A stretch of DNA of 14,121 nt. Origin: CAYJAD01 sp964370675 (GTDB lineage Bacteria; Desulfobacterota; Desulfovibrionia; Desulfovibrionales; Desulfovibrionaceae). A program made the position numbers and the translations under genes. Shown here in pieces: positions 1-5,675 of the stretch (position 1 is its first letter; each line of letters starts with the position of its first letter). The notes beneath the pieces are model-generated. The model did no database searches. It was not told where the DNA came from and saw nothing but the letters and a program-made list of their open reading frames with translations. The stretch spans positions 1-14,121 of the forward strand of contig CAYJKC010000051.1 in the NCBI GenBank assembly GCA_964370675.1. Reading direction: 5' to 3'.

Positions 1-44
1 TCAATCCTAGTGATAGGATCGATGGCTATGGTTGTTTTAGCCAT
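1..44 (-). CDS. hysA: [NiFeSe] hydrogenase large subunit, 5' end only
   Basis: Only the first 14 codons are in the window. They read MAKTTIAIDPITRI and the gene runs off the left edge. The TxIAIDPxTRIEGH block is the conserved N-terminus of NiFe/NiFeSe hydrogenase large subunits, which carry the active site. The ATG at 44 is preceded by a strong AAGGAGG ribosome binding site (50-56) with a 5-base spacer. It lies 47 bases after the hysB stop, in the usual small-then-large subunit order. The Desulfovibrio vulgaris HysA has a longer N-terminus with a lipid-modified cysteine. With the start chosen here this protein has none. The selenocysteine codon expected near the C-terminus lies outside the window, so the Se assignment rests on the small subunit. 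Confidence 0.88.
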   Translation of the reverse strand, partial: MAKTTIAIDPITRI

Positions 45-49
45 ATATG

Positions 50-56
50 CCTCCTT
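50..56 (-). promoter_or_regulatory. Ribosome binding site of hysA
   Basis: AAGGAGG on the minus strand, 5 bases before the ATG at 44. It is a near-perfect match to the anti-Shine-Dalgarno sequence. It fixes the start of the large subunit at 44 rather than at an in-frame GTG at 71. Confidence 0.85.
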
Positions 57-62
57 AATGCT

Positions 63-82
63 GGCACACACAAATGTGGGCC
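63..82 (-). other. Intercistronic hairpin between hysB and hysA
   Basis: On the minus strand the spacer can fold into an 8-position stem (GGC-C-CACA against TGTG-T-GCC, with one internal mismatch) and a 4-base loop. It lies 9 bases after the hysB stop and 6 bases before the hysA ribosome binding site. There is no T-run after it, so it is not a terminator. It could protect the hysB 3' end or tune the subunit ratio, which is inference. Confidence 0.45.
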
Positions 83-91
83 GTAACAACC

Positions 92-1054
92 TTAGTTAGA
101 ATAAAATGGCGACATTTCGTCAGGGAAACCTGGCTCAGTACAGCCAATACAAACAGCATTGGCAACACACCAGTTAACTCCATTCCACTTGCGTTTAAAG
201 GAGTCACAGTAAGCCGATGGGCCTTTACAGCCTAAATCATAACGGCAACCGCTCTTGTCTGTGAAAGTAGCACTCATCTTACCTTCGTCATAAGCACCAA
301 CGAAAGGACAATTTTCGTGGAGATTTTCACCGAAGAAAGGAGTAGGACGACCGTCAGAATCAAGAACCTTTACAACTTCGCCAAGACCACCCGCAAGCCC
401 ATGCTTGCCAATCATATCAAGGGCAAGGCTTACAGTGCCAACAATCCAATCAGGCTGAGGTGGACAGCCAGGAATGTTTACTACAGGGGTAGCAATATTA
501 TTTTTCTTTAAAAATGCACCAACGCTATGGGCTTCGGTTTGTGAACCCTTAGCAGCTGGAATACCACCATATGCGGCGCATGTACCCACAGCCAAAATTG
601 CAGCAGCATCAGGAGCTAGTTCTTTTACCATGTCAACCATGGTAATTTCTTCGTGTTTTTTGCCCTTCATGGTTTCACCAACGATACAGTATTTACCGTC
701 TTTGGCAACCGGAATAGCACCTTCAACAACAACGAAGAACTGACCTTTCTTGGCTTTTGCAACACTACGCATAAAGTCAATGGCTTGTTCACCTTCGGCT
801 GCCATCACGGTGGGATGGTAGTCAAGGCTGATAACTTTTAATAGCACATCGGCAATGGTAGGATTTGCAGCATCAAGCAAGGATACGGAACAACCCGTAC
901 AGCCCTGGCCCTGCAACCAAAGTACAGGAGGACGCTCACCGCTCAAAGACGCAGCCAACGCTTCATTTACAGCAGGGTGAAACATTTGGGAAACCCCAAA
1001 ACCTGCAACCGTACCTGTACATAGTTTAACAAAGTCACGCCTATTGAGACTCAT
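92..1054 (-). CDS. hysB: Periplasmic [NiFeSe] hydrogenase small subunit
   Basis: This is a 320-residue electron-transfer subunit of a periplasmic uptake hydrogenase. It carries electrons between the HysA active site and a cytochrome c. The N-terminus MSLNRRDFVK is a twin-arginine (Tat) export signal followed by a hydrophobic stretch, with cleavage probably near residue 35-40. Proximal-cluster cysteines are at 52, 55, 159 and 197 (GCTGC, GTCAAYGG, GCPP). Distal ligands are His246, Cys249, Cys270 and Cys276. The medial site has Cys283, Cys302 and Cys305, plus Cys296 in NWCVAN. Standard [NiFe] enzymes such as D. gigas have proline at that position and a [3Fe-4S] cluster. The extra cysteine predicts a [4Fe-4S] medial cluster, the mark of [NiFeSe] enzymes, and the whole protein resembles D. 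vulgaris HysB. An in-frame TTG at 1069 was rejected as start because a GAGGAGG ribosome binding site (1061-1067) sits 6 bases before the ATG at 1054. Confidence 0.95.
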   Translation of the reverse strand: MSLNRRDFVKLCTGTVAGFGVSQMFHPAVNEALAASLSGERPPVLWLQGQGCTGCSVSLLDAANPTIADVLLKVISLDYHPTVMAAEGEQAIDFMRSVAKAKKGQFFVVVEGAIPVAKDGKYCIVGETMKGKKHEEITMVDMVKELAPDAAAILAVGTCAAYGGIPAAKGSQTEAHSVGAFLKKNNIATPVVNIPGCPPQPDWIVGTVSLALDMIGKHGLAGGLGEVVKVLDSDGRPTPFFGENLHENCPFVGAYDEGKMSATFTDKSGCRYDLGCKGPSAYCDSFKRKWNGVNWCVANAVCIGCTEPGFPDEMSPFYSN

Positions 1055-1089
1055 TCTTTGCCTCCTCAAATTGTATGGCGTTATTTTAC

Positions 1090-1122
1090 GGCATAAAAAT
1101 GCCCAAGATCACAACGATCTTG
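1090..1122 (-). promoter_or_regulatory. Tandem hairpins in the hysB leader
   Basis: Two perfect inverted repeats sit back to back with no gap. CAAGATC (1104-1110) pairs with GATCTTG (1116-1122) around a 5-base loop. GGCAT (1090-1094) pairs with ATGCC (1099-1103) around a 4-base loop. If the promoter at 1133-1161 is used, the mRNA begins about 4 bases before the first hairpin. They could stabilise the 5' end of the mRNA, bind a regulator as DNA, or respond to metal or selenium supply. Only the structure is seen and the role is inferred. Confidence 0.6.
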
Positions 1123-1132
1123 CCTTGCGCCC

Positions 1133-1161
1133 AACATAAAAGAAATGAAATATTATGTCAA
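1133..1161 (-). promoter_or_regulatory. Probable sigma-70 promoter of hysBA
   Basis: On the minus strand a perfect -35 box TTGACA (1156-1161) is separated by 17 bases from a -10 box TATGTT (1133-1138, 4 of 6 matches). Transcription would start near 1126, giving a leader of about 70 bases before the hysB ATG at 1054. No sigma-54 type box was seen nearby. Confidence 0.6.
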
Positions 1162-1274
1162 GCTACGTACATAAAATACTCTCATAAAAAACTTTGTCCA
1201 TATGGGGAGTTGAAATTTTTTTATGATCCTTGGGAACTCTATGCTGTAAATTATGCACTGATTATTTGATTAGT

Positions 1275-1306
1275 GAGATTAGAATGCCGTGCTCAACAGG
1301 TCTAGG
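1275..1306 (+). repeat. Imperfect direct repeat, copy 1
   Basis: The copy begins GAGATTAGAATGCC and ends GCTCAACAGGTCTAGG. It matches the copy at 1541-1572 at about 26 of 32 positions with no gaps. The shared core is ATTAGAATG-C-TGCTCA-CAGGT. The two copies flank the GC-rich block. They may be relics of one duplication or insertion, or paired protein-binding sites. Confidence 0.5.
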
Positions 1307-1360
1307 CCCTTCCGATTTGGTTACTTTTGTATTTGATGTGTGAGGTTCGGTTAAGTTTTT

Positions 1361-1468
1361 GTAGCGTTGCAGCACCTACGCTTCACTCTCGATTAACGTA
1401 AGGTTCGCAAGCTCACCTAACGTTAACGGCTTCGCCGCCCGTTGGGTCGGGCGTTGCTCCGTCGCAGC
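1361..1468. repeat. GC-rich block of overlapping inverted repeats
   Basis: This roughly 108-base island is much richer in G+C than its surroundings. A 12-position inverted repeat, TTAACGTAAGGT (1393-1404) against ACCTAACGTTAA (1415-1426), has one mismatch and a 10-base loop. Its right arm overlaps a second possible stem, AACGG (1425-1429) with CCGTT (1439-1443), so the two folds exclude each other. Further CG-rich partial palindromes follow (GCGTTGCTCCGTCGCAGC, 1451-1468). No reading frame in it looks coding. It resembles dispersed intergenic hairpin repeats, but whether it recurs in the genome cannot be seen here. Confidence 0.5.
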
Positions 1469-1540
1469 AAATTGCTTAAAAAACCTTCCCCAACCGCACA
1501 CATTCCCCAAACAAAAAACGATTTCAGTGACCATGTTTTT

Positions 1541-1572
1541 GAAATTAGAATGACCTGCTCACCAGGTTTATG
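1541..1572 (+). repeat. Imperfect direct repeat, copy 2
   Basis: The copy begins GAAATTAGAATGACC and continues TGCTCACCAGGTTTATG. It is the partner of 1275-1306. It also contains a small dyad, ACCTG-CTCAC-CAGGT (1553-1567), which copy 1 has lost or never had. It lies about 110 bases upstream of the glycosyltransferase start. Confidence 0.5.
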
Positions 1573-1607
1573 GGCGCATATTTTATATAGACAGCATGGG
1601 GTAAAGT

Positions 1608-1631
1608 ATATTAAGTCATGCCACTTAATAT
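1608..1631. promoter_or_regulatory. Perfect 9-base dyad upstream of the glycosyltransferase operon
   Basis: ATATTAAGT (1608-1616) and ACTTAATAT (1623-1631) form an exact inverted repeat with a 6-base centre. G-T wobble pairs could extend it by two positions at the base. It ends about 50 bases before the ATG at 1682. It could be an operator or a leader hairpin. No convincing -35/-10 pair was found around it, so the promoter of this operon is unassigned. Confidence 0.4.
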
Positions 1632-1681
1632 GTGTTTTGCATTAAATTTCTTTGAGTTTTTTTAATTTTGACGGATTGTGC

Positions 1682-3607
1682 ATGATTTTTGATTTATTGG
1701 CAGGTTTATTACCATATATAGCCCTATTTTTAACCATCATATACTTTTTGCAAAAACATAATTTGCAAGACAGCGTTGTGCGTGGTTCGCTTTGTTGGGG
1801 CGCATTTTTATTTGCATTGGTTCTTGGCTTGAGCTTGTTTGACTCTCTTAATTATATAAGTATATTTTATGCCTTTGTTTTTTATGGTTTAGTGATGTGT
1901 AAGGCTTTGCTTTTTAATCGTAAAAAGCCTCAATTTAGTTTTGAGTCAAATCCCTACATAAAATTTATACTATTCATAGTAGTTACAGCAATCATTACTG
2001 GTTTAATCTATCCACCAAATACGTGGGATGCACTAACCTATCATATGCCACGAATTCAGCACTGGATTCAAAACCAAAGCCAAGAATTTTTTTATACCAA
2101 TATCATTCGACAAAATGGTATGGCCCCCTTTGCCTCAACCATGATATTGCCTAGTGTTATTTTAGCAAAATCAGATATATATGCTAATTTAATGCAAGGC
2201 ATTGCCTTTGCTGGGTCTATATTTCTTATAAAAAGTATTGCGAGTTTGCTTGGTGCAACTAAACTTCAAAGCTTGCTTGGCGCATTATTTTTTGCAACCT
2301 TACCTATGGCTATTTTACAAGCCTCGAGTGTGCAAACAGATATTGCCATAACTTATTGGTTTTTATGCTTTGTATATATGTTTTTACAATGGATAAAGCA
2401 TAGAGAAATTGTTTTAGCAAGCTATGGTGGCATAGCTCTTGGTTTAGCCATTTTAACCAAAGGAACTGCCTATGTGGTAGGTTTGCCATTTGTTTTATAT
2501 TTTGCTTATTTACTATTAAAAAATATACGAAAATACTTTTGGCATGCAGTTATAATATCATTACTGGTGGTTGCCATAAACACACCGCATCTTGTGCGAA
2601 ATCATAATTTCTATGGTAGCATTATTGCTGCAGGTGAAAATACCATTGTACAAAAGCCCTCGGTTGGAACATTTATAGCTAACTTTATTGGTAATTTACG
2701 CGTGCATGAACCTGGTGTTGTGTTTAAAAAAGAGCTTGATAATGCTTATTTAAAAATGTGTGCCTTACTTGGTGTAGATGTGGAGGATAAGGGCATTTTT
2801 CCTTGGGGTTATGAGCGCTATTCATATAAAATGGAAGATAGCAAAGCTCAAAACACCTTGCATGCACTAGCTTTGTGTGTAGTTTTTCTAATGTTTTTTA
2901 TGCGTAAACTGCGTTTGCCTCAGGCTTATACTTTTTTAGTATTAGCTGTAATTGCAGCCTTTTGCTTGCTTATAGCATGGCAACCTTGGATAACACGCTT
3001 GCAAACCCCCATATTTGCTCTTGCTGCTCCTTTATTTGGTTTTGCTCTTGGTGATGTGAATTTTAAAAAATATAAATCATTTAAAGTGTTTGTGTTTATA
3101 ATGTGCCTATGTGCACTGCTACCTCTATTGATGAATGTGCTAAGACCTATAATTCCTTATTATGCTGGTTATCCATCATTTTGGAATAGCACTAGAGAAG
3201 AACTATATTTTGTAAAACTCCCTAAATTAAAAGATAGTTATATAAAAGCTGCCTCAACCTTAGCTAAGGAAGATCCTAAAAACGTAGCTTTGCTTTTTGG
3301 TGAAGACTCAGTGGAATATCCCATTTGGCCTTTATTGCAAAATCGCATGCAAGAATTACCGCAAATGAATCATAGTTTTGATAAAAATTTGCAGTATAAC
3401 CCTGCACCATATGTTTTTGCCTTGTCTTTGCAAGCCATAGGCACAGAGCAAAAAGAAGTGAACAGCATAACTCAAGCCTTACGCCAAAAACTTTTTGGGC
3501 AAAACCTTGAAAAACCACGTATAAAGGCAGAAAACTTGCCAGCTACAAAGGATTTGATGCCGCAAGGATTTAAATTGATTGATGATAAATATATCCCTTT
3601 ACAATAG
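1682..3607 (+). CDS. GT-C fold integral membrane glycosyltransferase (GT39/ArnT-like)
   Basis: This 641-residue protein has about twelve hydrophobic segments in residues 1-490 and a soluble tail of about 150 residues. After the third or fourth membrane segment comes the loop WDALTYHMPR (115-124). The acidic residue in the first external loop is the expected catalytic base of GT-C enzymes, and the YHMPR pattern is typical of GT39/PMT_2-like proteins. Such enzymes move a sugar from a polyprenyl-phosphate carrier onto an acceptor outside the inner membrane, here probably lipopolysaccharide or another envelope glycan. The next gene encodes the likely maker and flipper of that donor. I chose the ATG at 1682, with a weak GGA 8 bases upstream. 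A TTG at 1652 would add 10 residues but has no ribosome binding site. Sugar and acceptor are not predictable. A general 'hypothetical GT-C membrane protein' is the safe alternative. Confidence 0.78.
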   Translation: MIFDLLAGLLPYIALFLTIIYFLQKHNLQDSVVRGSLCWGAFLFALVLGLSLFDSLNYISIFYAFVFYGLVMCKALLFNRKKPQFSFESNPYIKFILFIVVTAIITGLIYPPNTWDALTYHMPRIQHWIQNQSQEFFYTNIIRQNGMAPFASTMILPSVILAKSDIYANLMQGIAFAGSIFLIKSIASLLGATKLQSLLGALFFATLPMAILQASSVQTDIAITYWFLCFVYMFLQWIKHREIVLASYGGIALGLAILTKGTAYVVGLPFVLYFAYLLLKNIRKYFWHAVIISLLVVAINTPHLVRNHNFYGSIIAAGENTIVQKPSVGTFIANFIGNLRVHEPGVVFKKELDNAYLKMCALLGVDVEDKGIFPWGYERYSYKMEDSKAQNTLHALALCVVFLMFFMRKLRLPQAYTFLVLAVIAAFCLLIAWQPWITRLQTPIFALAAPLFGFALGDVNFKKYKSFKVFVFIMCLCALLPLLMNVLRPIIPYYAGYPSFWNSTREELYFVKLPKLKDSYIKAASTLAKEDPKNVALLFGEDSVEYPIWPLLQNRMQELPQMNHSFDKNLQYNPAPYVFALSLQAIGTEQKEVNSITQALRQKLFGQNLEKPRIKAENLPATKDLMPQGFKLIDDKYIPLQ

Positions 3608-3633
3608 AGCTTGCTCATTGCTAAAGTAATTTG

Positions 3634-3673
3634 GATAATGTTTTTACAAAAATTACGATTTATTAACATTATC
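3634..3673. promoter_or_regulatory. Spaced inverted repeat between the two glycosyltransferase genes
   Basis: GATAATGTT (3634-3642) and AACATTATC (3665-3673) are exact inverted repeats 22 bases apart in the 95-base gap. Between them lies a possible -35 box TTTACA (3643-3648). A possible -10 CATTAT (3667-3672) sits 18 bases on, inside the right arm. The gap may therefore carry a secondary, regulated promoter. Both boxes are weak, and a transcript structure is an equal alternative. Confidence 0.35.
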
Positions 3674-3702
3674 TGTTTAAAATTATTTATAAAGAGTGAT
3701 TT

Positions 3703-4782
3703 ATGGCTAAACTTTCCCTAATAATACCTTGTTTTAATGAAGAAAGAACATTGGAGAGCTGTGTTCAACGGTGTTTTGCTCTAAAGGAAGCTGGCGTTGA
3801 TTTGGAGTTAATTATTGTGGATGACTGCTCCACAGACAAAAGTTATGCTGTTGCTAATACATTATGTGAAAAATATCCTGATATTATTTCTCTTTATAAG
3901 CACGAAGTTAACCGAGGTAAGGGTGCGGCTCTGCGTACTGGTCTTCTGAAAGCCACTGGTGATATGGTTGGTATTCAAGATGCCGACGCCGAATATGCAC
4001 CCATAGATTACCTTGTTCTTATGAAGCCCATATTAGAAAATAAAGCTGATGTGGTGTATGGATCAAGATATTTACGCCAAGACACGCGGCGTGTATTGCA
4101 TTTTTGGCATACGTGGATGAATAGATCTTTGACATTTGTTTCTAATATGTTCACAAATTTAGACATCACAGATATGGAAACTTGTTATAAACTTTTTAGG
4201 CGTGAAGTAATTTTAGATATTGCGCCAAAGCTTAAGGAAGAACGCTTTGGCTTTGAGCCAGAAGTTACAGCTCTGGTTGCTCAAGCAAAAGTGCGCGTTT
4301 ATGAGTGTGCCATAACTTATGAACCACGCACCTATGAAGAAGGTAAGAAAATTGGCTGGCGCGACGGTGTGCGAGCTTTATATTGTATTTTACACTATAG
4401 TGCGCATTGTGCGCCACTGCCCATGCAAATTTTGCTCTATACCTTCATAGGTGCCAGTGCAGCTGTTGCTAACTTAATAATGTTTTCCATCTTATTAGCT
4501 GCTGGGCTTTCATCTGCTTCTGCCATAGTTTTAGCCTTTTTGTTTGCTGCCATAGTTAATTATTTACTTTGTATCACTATTTTGTTTAGGCATAATGCAA
4601 GGTGGTCTACTAAGGGTGAAATTACTGCCTATATTATAACACTGCTTATTATGGGTGGGCTTGATTATGGTGTTACCACTGGGCTTATGGCGCTTGGGCT
4701 TGGGGCCATGTGGAGTAAGGCTTGGGCCTCTATTGTGGGTTTTATTGGGAATTTCTTGTTTAGAAAATATTTTGTTTTTTAA
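3703..4782 (+). CDS. Fused GT2 polyprenyl-phosphate glycosyltransferase and GtrA flippase-like protein
   Basis: This 359-residue protein has two domains. Residues 1-235 are a family 2 glycosyltransferase of the dolichyl-phosphate-mannose-synthase type. It has IIPCFNEE near the start, VDDCSTD (39-45), NRGKGAALRTG (70-80) and the metal-binding QDADAEY (92-98). It would load a sugar from a nucleotide donor onto undecaprenyl phosphate. Residues 243-359 contain four hydrophobic segments and end in NFLFRKYFVF, the typical end of the GtrA family, proposed to flip the lipid-linked sugar across the inner membrane. The two domains occur as separate gtrB and gtrA proteins in phage O-antigen glucosylation systems and are fused here. 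It follows the GT-C gene by 95 bases on the same strand, which fits a shared pathway. The ribosome binding site is weak (AAGAG). Confidence 0.92.
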   Translation: MAKLSLIIPCFNEERTLESCVQRCFALKEAGVDLELIIVDDCSTDKSYAVANTLCEKYPDIISLYKHEVNRGKGAALRTGLLKATGDMVGIQDADAEYAPIDYLVLMKPILENKADVVYGSRYLRQDTRRVLHFWHTWMNRSLTFVSNMFTNLDITDMETCYKLFRREVILDIAPKLKEERFGFEPEVTALVAQAKVRVYECAITYEPRTYEEGKKIGWRDGVRALYCILHYSAHCAPLPMQILLYTFIGASAAVANLIMFSILLAAGLSSASAIVLAFLFAAIVNYLLCITILFRHNARWSTKGEITAYIITLLIMGGLDYGVTTGLMALGLGAMWSKAWASIVGFIGNFLFRKYFVF

Positions 4783-4793
4783 GACTACTGGTG

Positions 4794-4822
4794 TTGATTG
4801 TTAGGTGGCAAAATTGTATAAA
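4794..4822 (+). promoter_or_regulatory. Probable sigma-70 promoter of aat
   Basis: TTGATT (4794-4799) and TATAAA (4817-4822) are separated by exactly 17 bases. Transcription would start near 4829, giving a leader of only about 24 bases before the proposed start at 4853. It lies just after the stop of the GT2/GtrA gene, so aat can be expressed independently of the glycosyltransferase operon. Confidence 0.6.
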
Positions 4823-4852
4823 GTGTAATTTGCTTAATTTTTTGGTTTTATT

Positions 4853-5536
4853 TTGATAACTGCTTTAAGAAATGAACTTTGGTTTCCACCAATACACAGG
4901 GCCGATGGTCTTGTGGCTATGGGTGGAGATTTAGAAACTAAGCGTCTTTTACATGCTTATGCCCATGGTATTTTCCCATGGTATGATGAGCATAGCCCTA
5001 TACTCTGGTGGTCGCCCAATCCTCGTTGTGTATTACCATTAAATAAGTTCAAAATCTCAAAACGTTTACAGCGAAAAATTAAAAATGGTCCATTTCATTG
5101 TACTATGAATCAATGTTTTGATTTGGTAATGCAAGCTTGTGCTAAAACTCCACGCCCCGGTCAAGATGGTACTTGGCTTTTGCCTGAAATGCAGGAAGCT
5201 TATATGAACTTACACCAGCTTGGATTTGGTCATTCGGTGGAATGTTGGCGTGGAGCAGAGCTAGTTGGTGGTATCTATGGTTTGGCACTTGGCAAAGCAT
5301 TTTTTGGTGAGTCCATGTTTTATCATGTGTCAGATGCATCAAAAATTGCACTATCATTCCTTGTAGCGCATCTTAGAAACCTAAATTTTCGTTTGTTTGA
5401 TTGCCAACAAGAAACCGAACATATGCTTAAAATGGGTGCTTGTTTAATTACGCGCGCAAGTTTTAATGAATTATTAAAGGAAGCTTTGCTTGCTGGAAAT
5501 TTTGACGTAAAGCGTGATATTTATAGAAAAATGTAG
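4853..5536 (+). CDS. aat: Leucyl/phenylalanyl-tRNA-protein transferase
   Basis: This 227-residue cytoplasmic enzyme transfers Leu or Phe from charged tRNA to proteins with N-terminal Arg or Lys. That marks them for ClpS/ClpAP degradation in the bacterial N-end rule. Family blocks are complete: FPP near the N-terminus, DGLVAMGGDL, AYAHGIFPWY, PILWWSPNPR, DGTWLLPEMQEAY, GHSVECWR, ELVGGIYG, FFGESMF, ASK and FDCQ. Length matches the family. The start is uncertain. No ATG is available and the frame is closed by a stop at 4835, so the TTG at 4853 is the most likely start (an ATT at 4850 is the only near alternative). The ribosome binding site is poor. The gene is monocistronic by context, with its own promoter upstream and a convergent gene downstream. 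Confidence 0.96.
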   Translation: MITALRNELWFPPIHRADGLVAMGGDLETKRLLHAYAHGIFPWYDEHSPILWWSPNPRCVLPLNKFKISKRLQRKIKNGPFHCTMNQCFDLVMQACAKTPRPGQDGTWLLPEMQEAYMNLHQLGFGHSVECWRGAELVGGIYGLALGKAFFGESMFYHVSDASKIALSFLVAHLRNLNFRLFDCQQETEHMLKMGACLITRASFNELLKEALLAGNFDVKRDIYRKM

Positions 5537-5549
5537 GCGATAAAGCCTA
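5534..5549 (+). terminator. Small hairpin at the end of aat, possible weak terminator
   Basis: TAGGC (5534-5538) pairs with GCCTA (5545-5549) around a 6-base loop and starts at the aat stop codon. Two G-T wobble pairs could lengthen it. It is followed by TGTTTAT, not a clean T-run, so it would at best be a weak intrinsic terminator. Confidence 0.3.
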
Positions 5550-5579
5550 TGTTTATAGCTTTAGCGTGGTGCATAGTTC

Positions 5580-5632
5580 TACAGTTGTACTGTAAAATGA
5601 GCTAGTTATGTTTTGCAATATTGCTATTGCAA
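5580..5632. repeat. Two further small hairpins after aat
   Basis: TACAGT (5580-5585) pairs with ACTGTA (5589-5594) around 3 bases. TTGCAAT (5613-5619) pairs with ATTGCAA (5626-5632) around 6 bases. Both are exact. Neither is followed by a T-run. With the hairpin at the aat stop and the long repeat at 5676 they make this convergent gap rich in structure, as expected where two transcripts must end. Confidence 0.4.
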
Positions 5633-5675
5633 TTATATTGATTTACATGTAGCCTGTATCGGTAAATTTATTTTT

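Larger units (their letters stand above)
1055..1681. other. Gene-free divergent region between hysB and the glycosyltransferase operon
   Basis: This 627-base gap holds the hysB leader and promoter (to 1161). It then has an AT-rich stretch with nothing recognisable (about 1162-1270), the first copy of a direct repeat (1275-1306), a GC-rich hairpin block (about 1361-1468), the second repeat copy (1541-1572) and a dyad (1608-1631). Short open frames exist but lack ribosome binding sites. No tRNA or riboswitch was recognised. The gap is unusually long for so dense a window, so a decayed insertion or lost gene is possible. Confidence 0.6.

Noticed and set aside
45..71. In-frame GTG at 71 as an alternative hysA start that would create an early cysteine for lipid attachment
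   Set aside because: No ribosome binding site precedes it, while the ATG at 44 has a near-perfect one. It is kept only as a test in the findings.
1055..1069. TTG at 1069 as hysB start, giving a 325-residue protein
   Set aside because: The extra codons are the ribosome binding site itself (GAGGAGG at 1061-1067), and the ATG at 1054 begins a normal Tat signal.
1075..1269. Open frame of 64 codons on the plus strand in the hysB leader
   Set aside because: It covers the hysB promoter and hairpins, starts with a weak codon context and has no recognisable protein features.
1442..1645. Open frame of 67 codons upstream of the glycosyltransferases
   Set aside because: It starts with TTG, lacks a ribosome binding site, runs through the GC-rich repeats, the direct repeat and the dyad, and resembles no family I know.
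1652..1681. TTG at 1652 as start of the GT-C protein
   Set aside because: No ribosome binding site upstream, and the ATG at 1682 begins directly with the first membrane segment.
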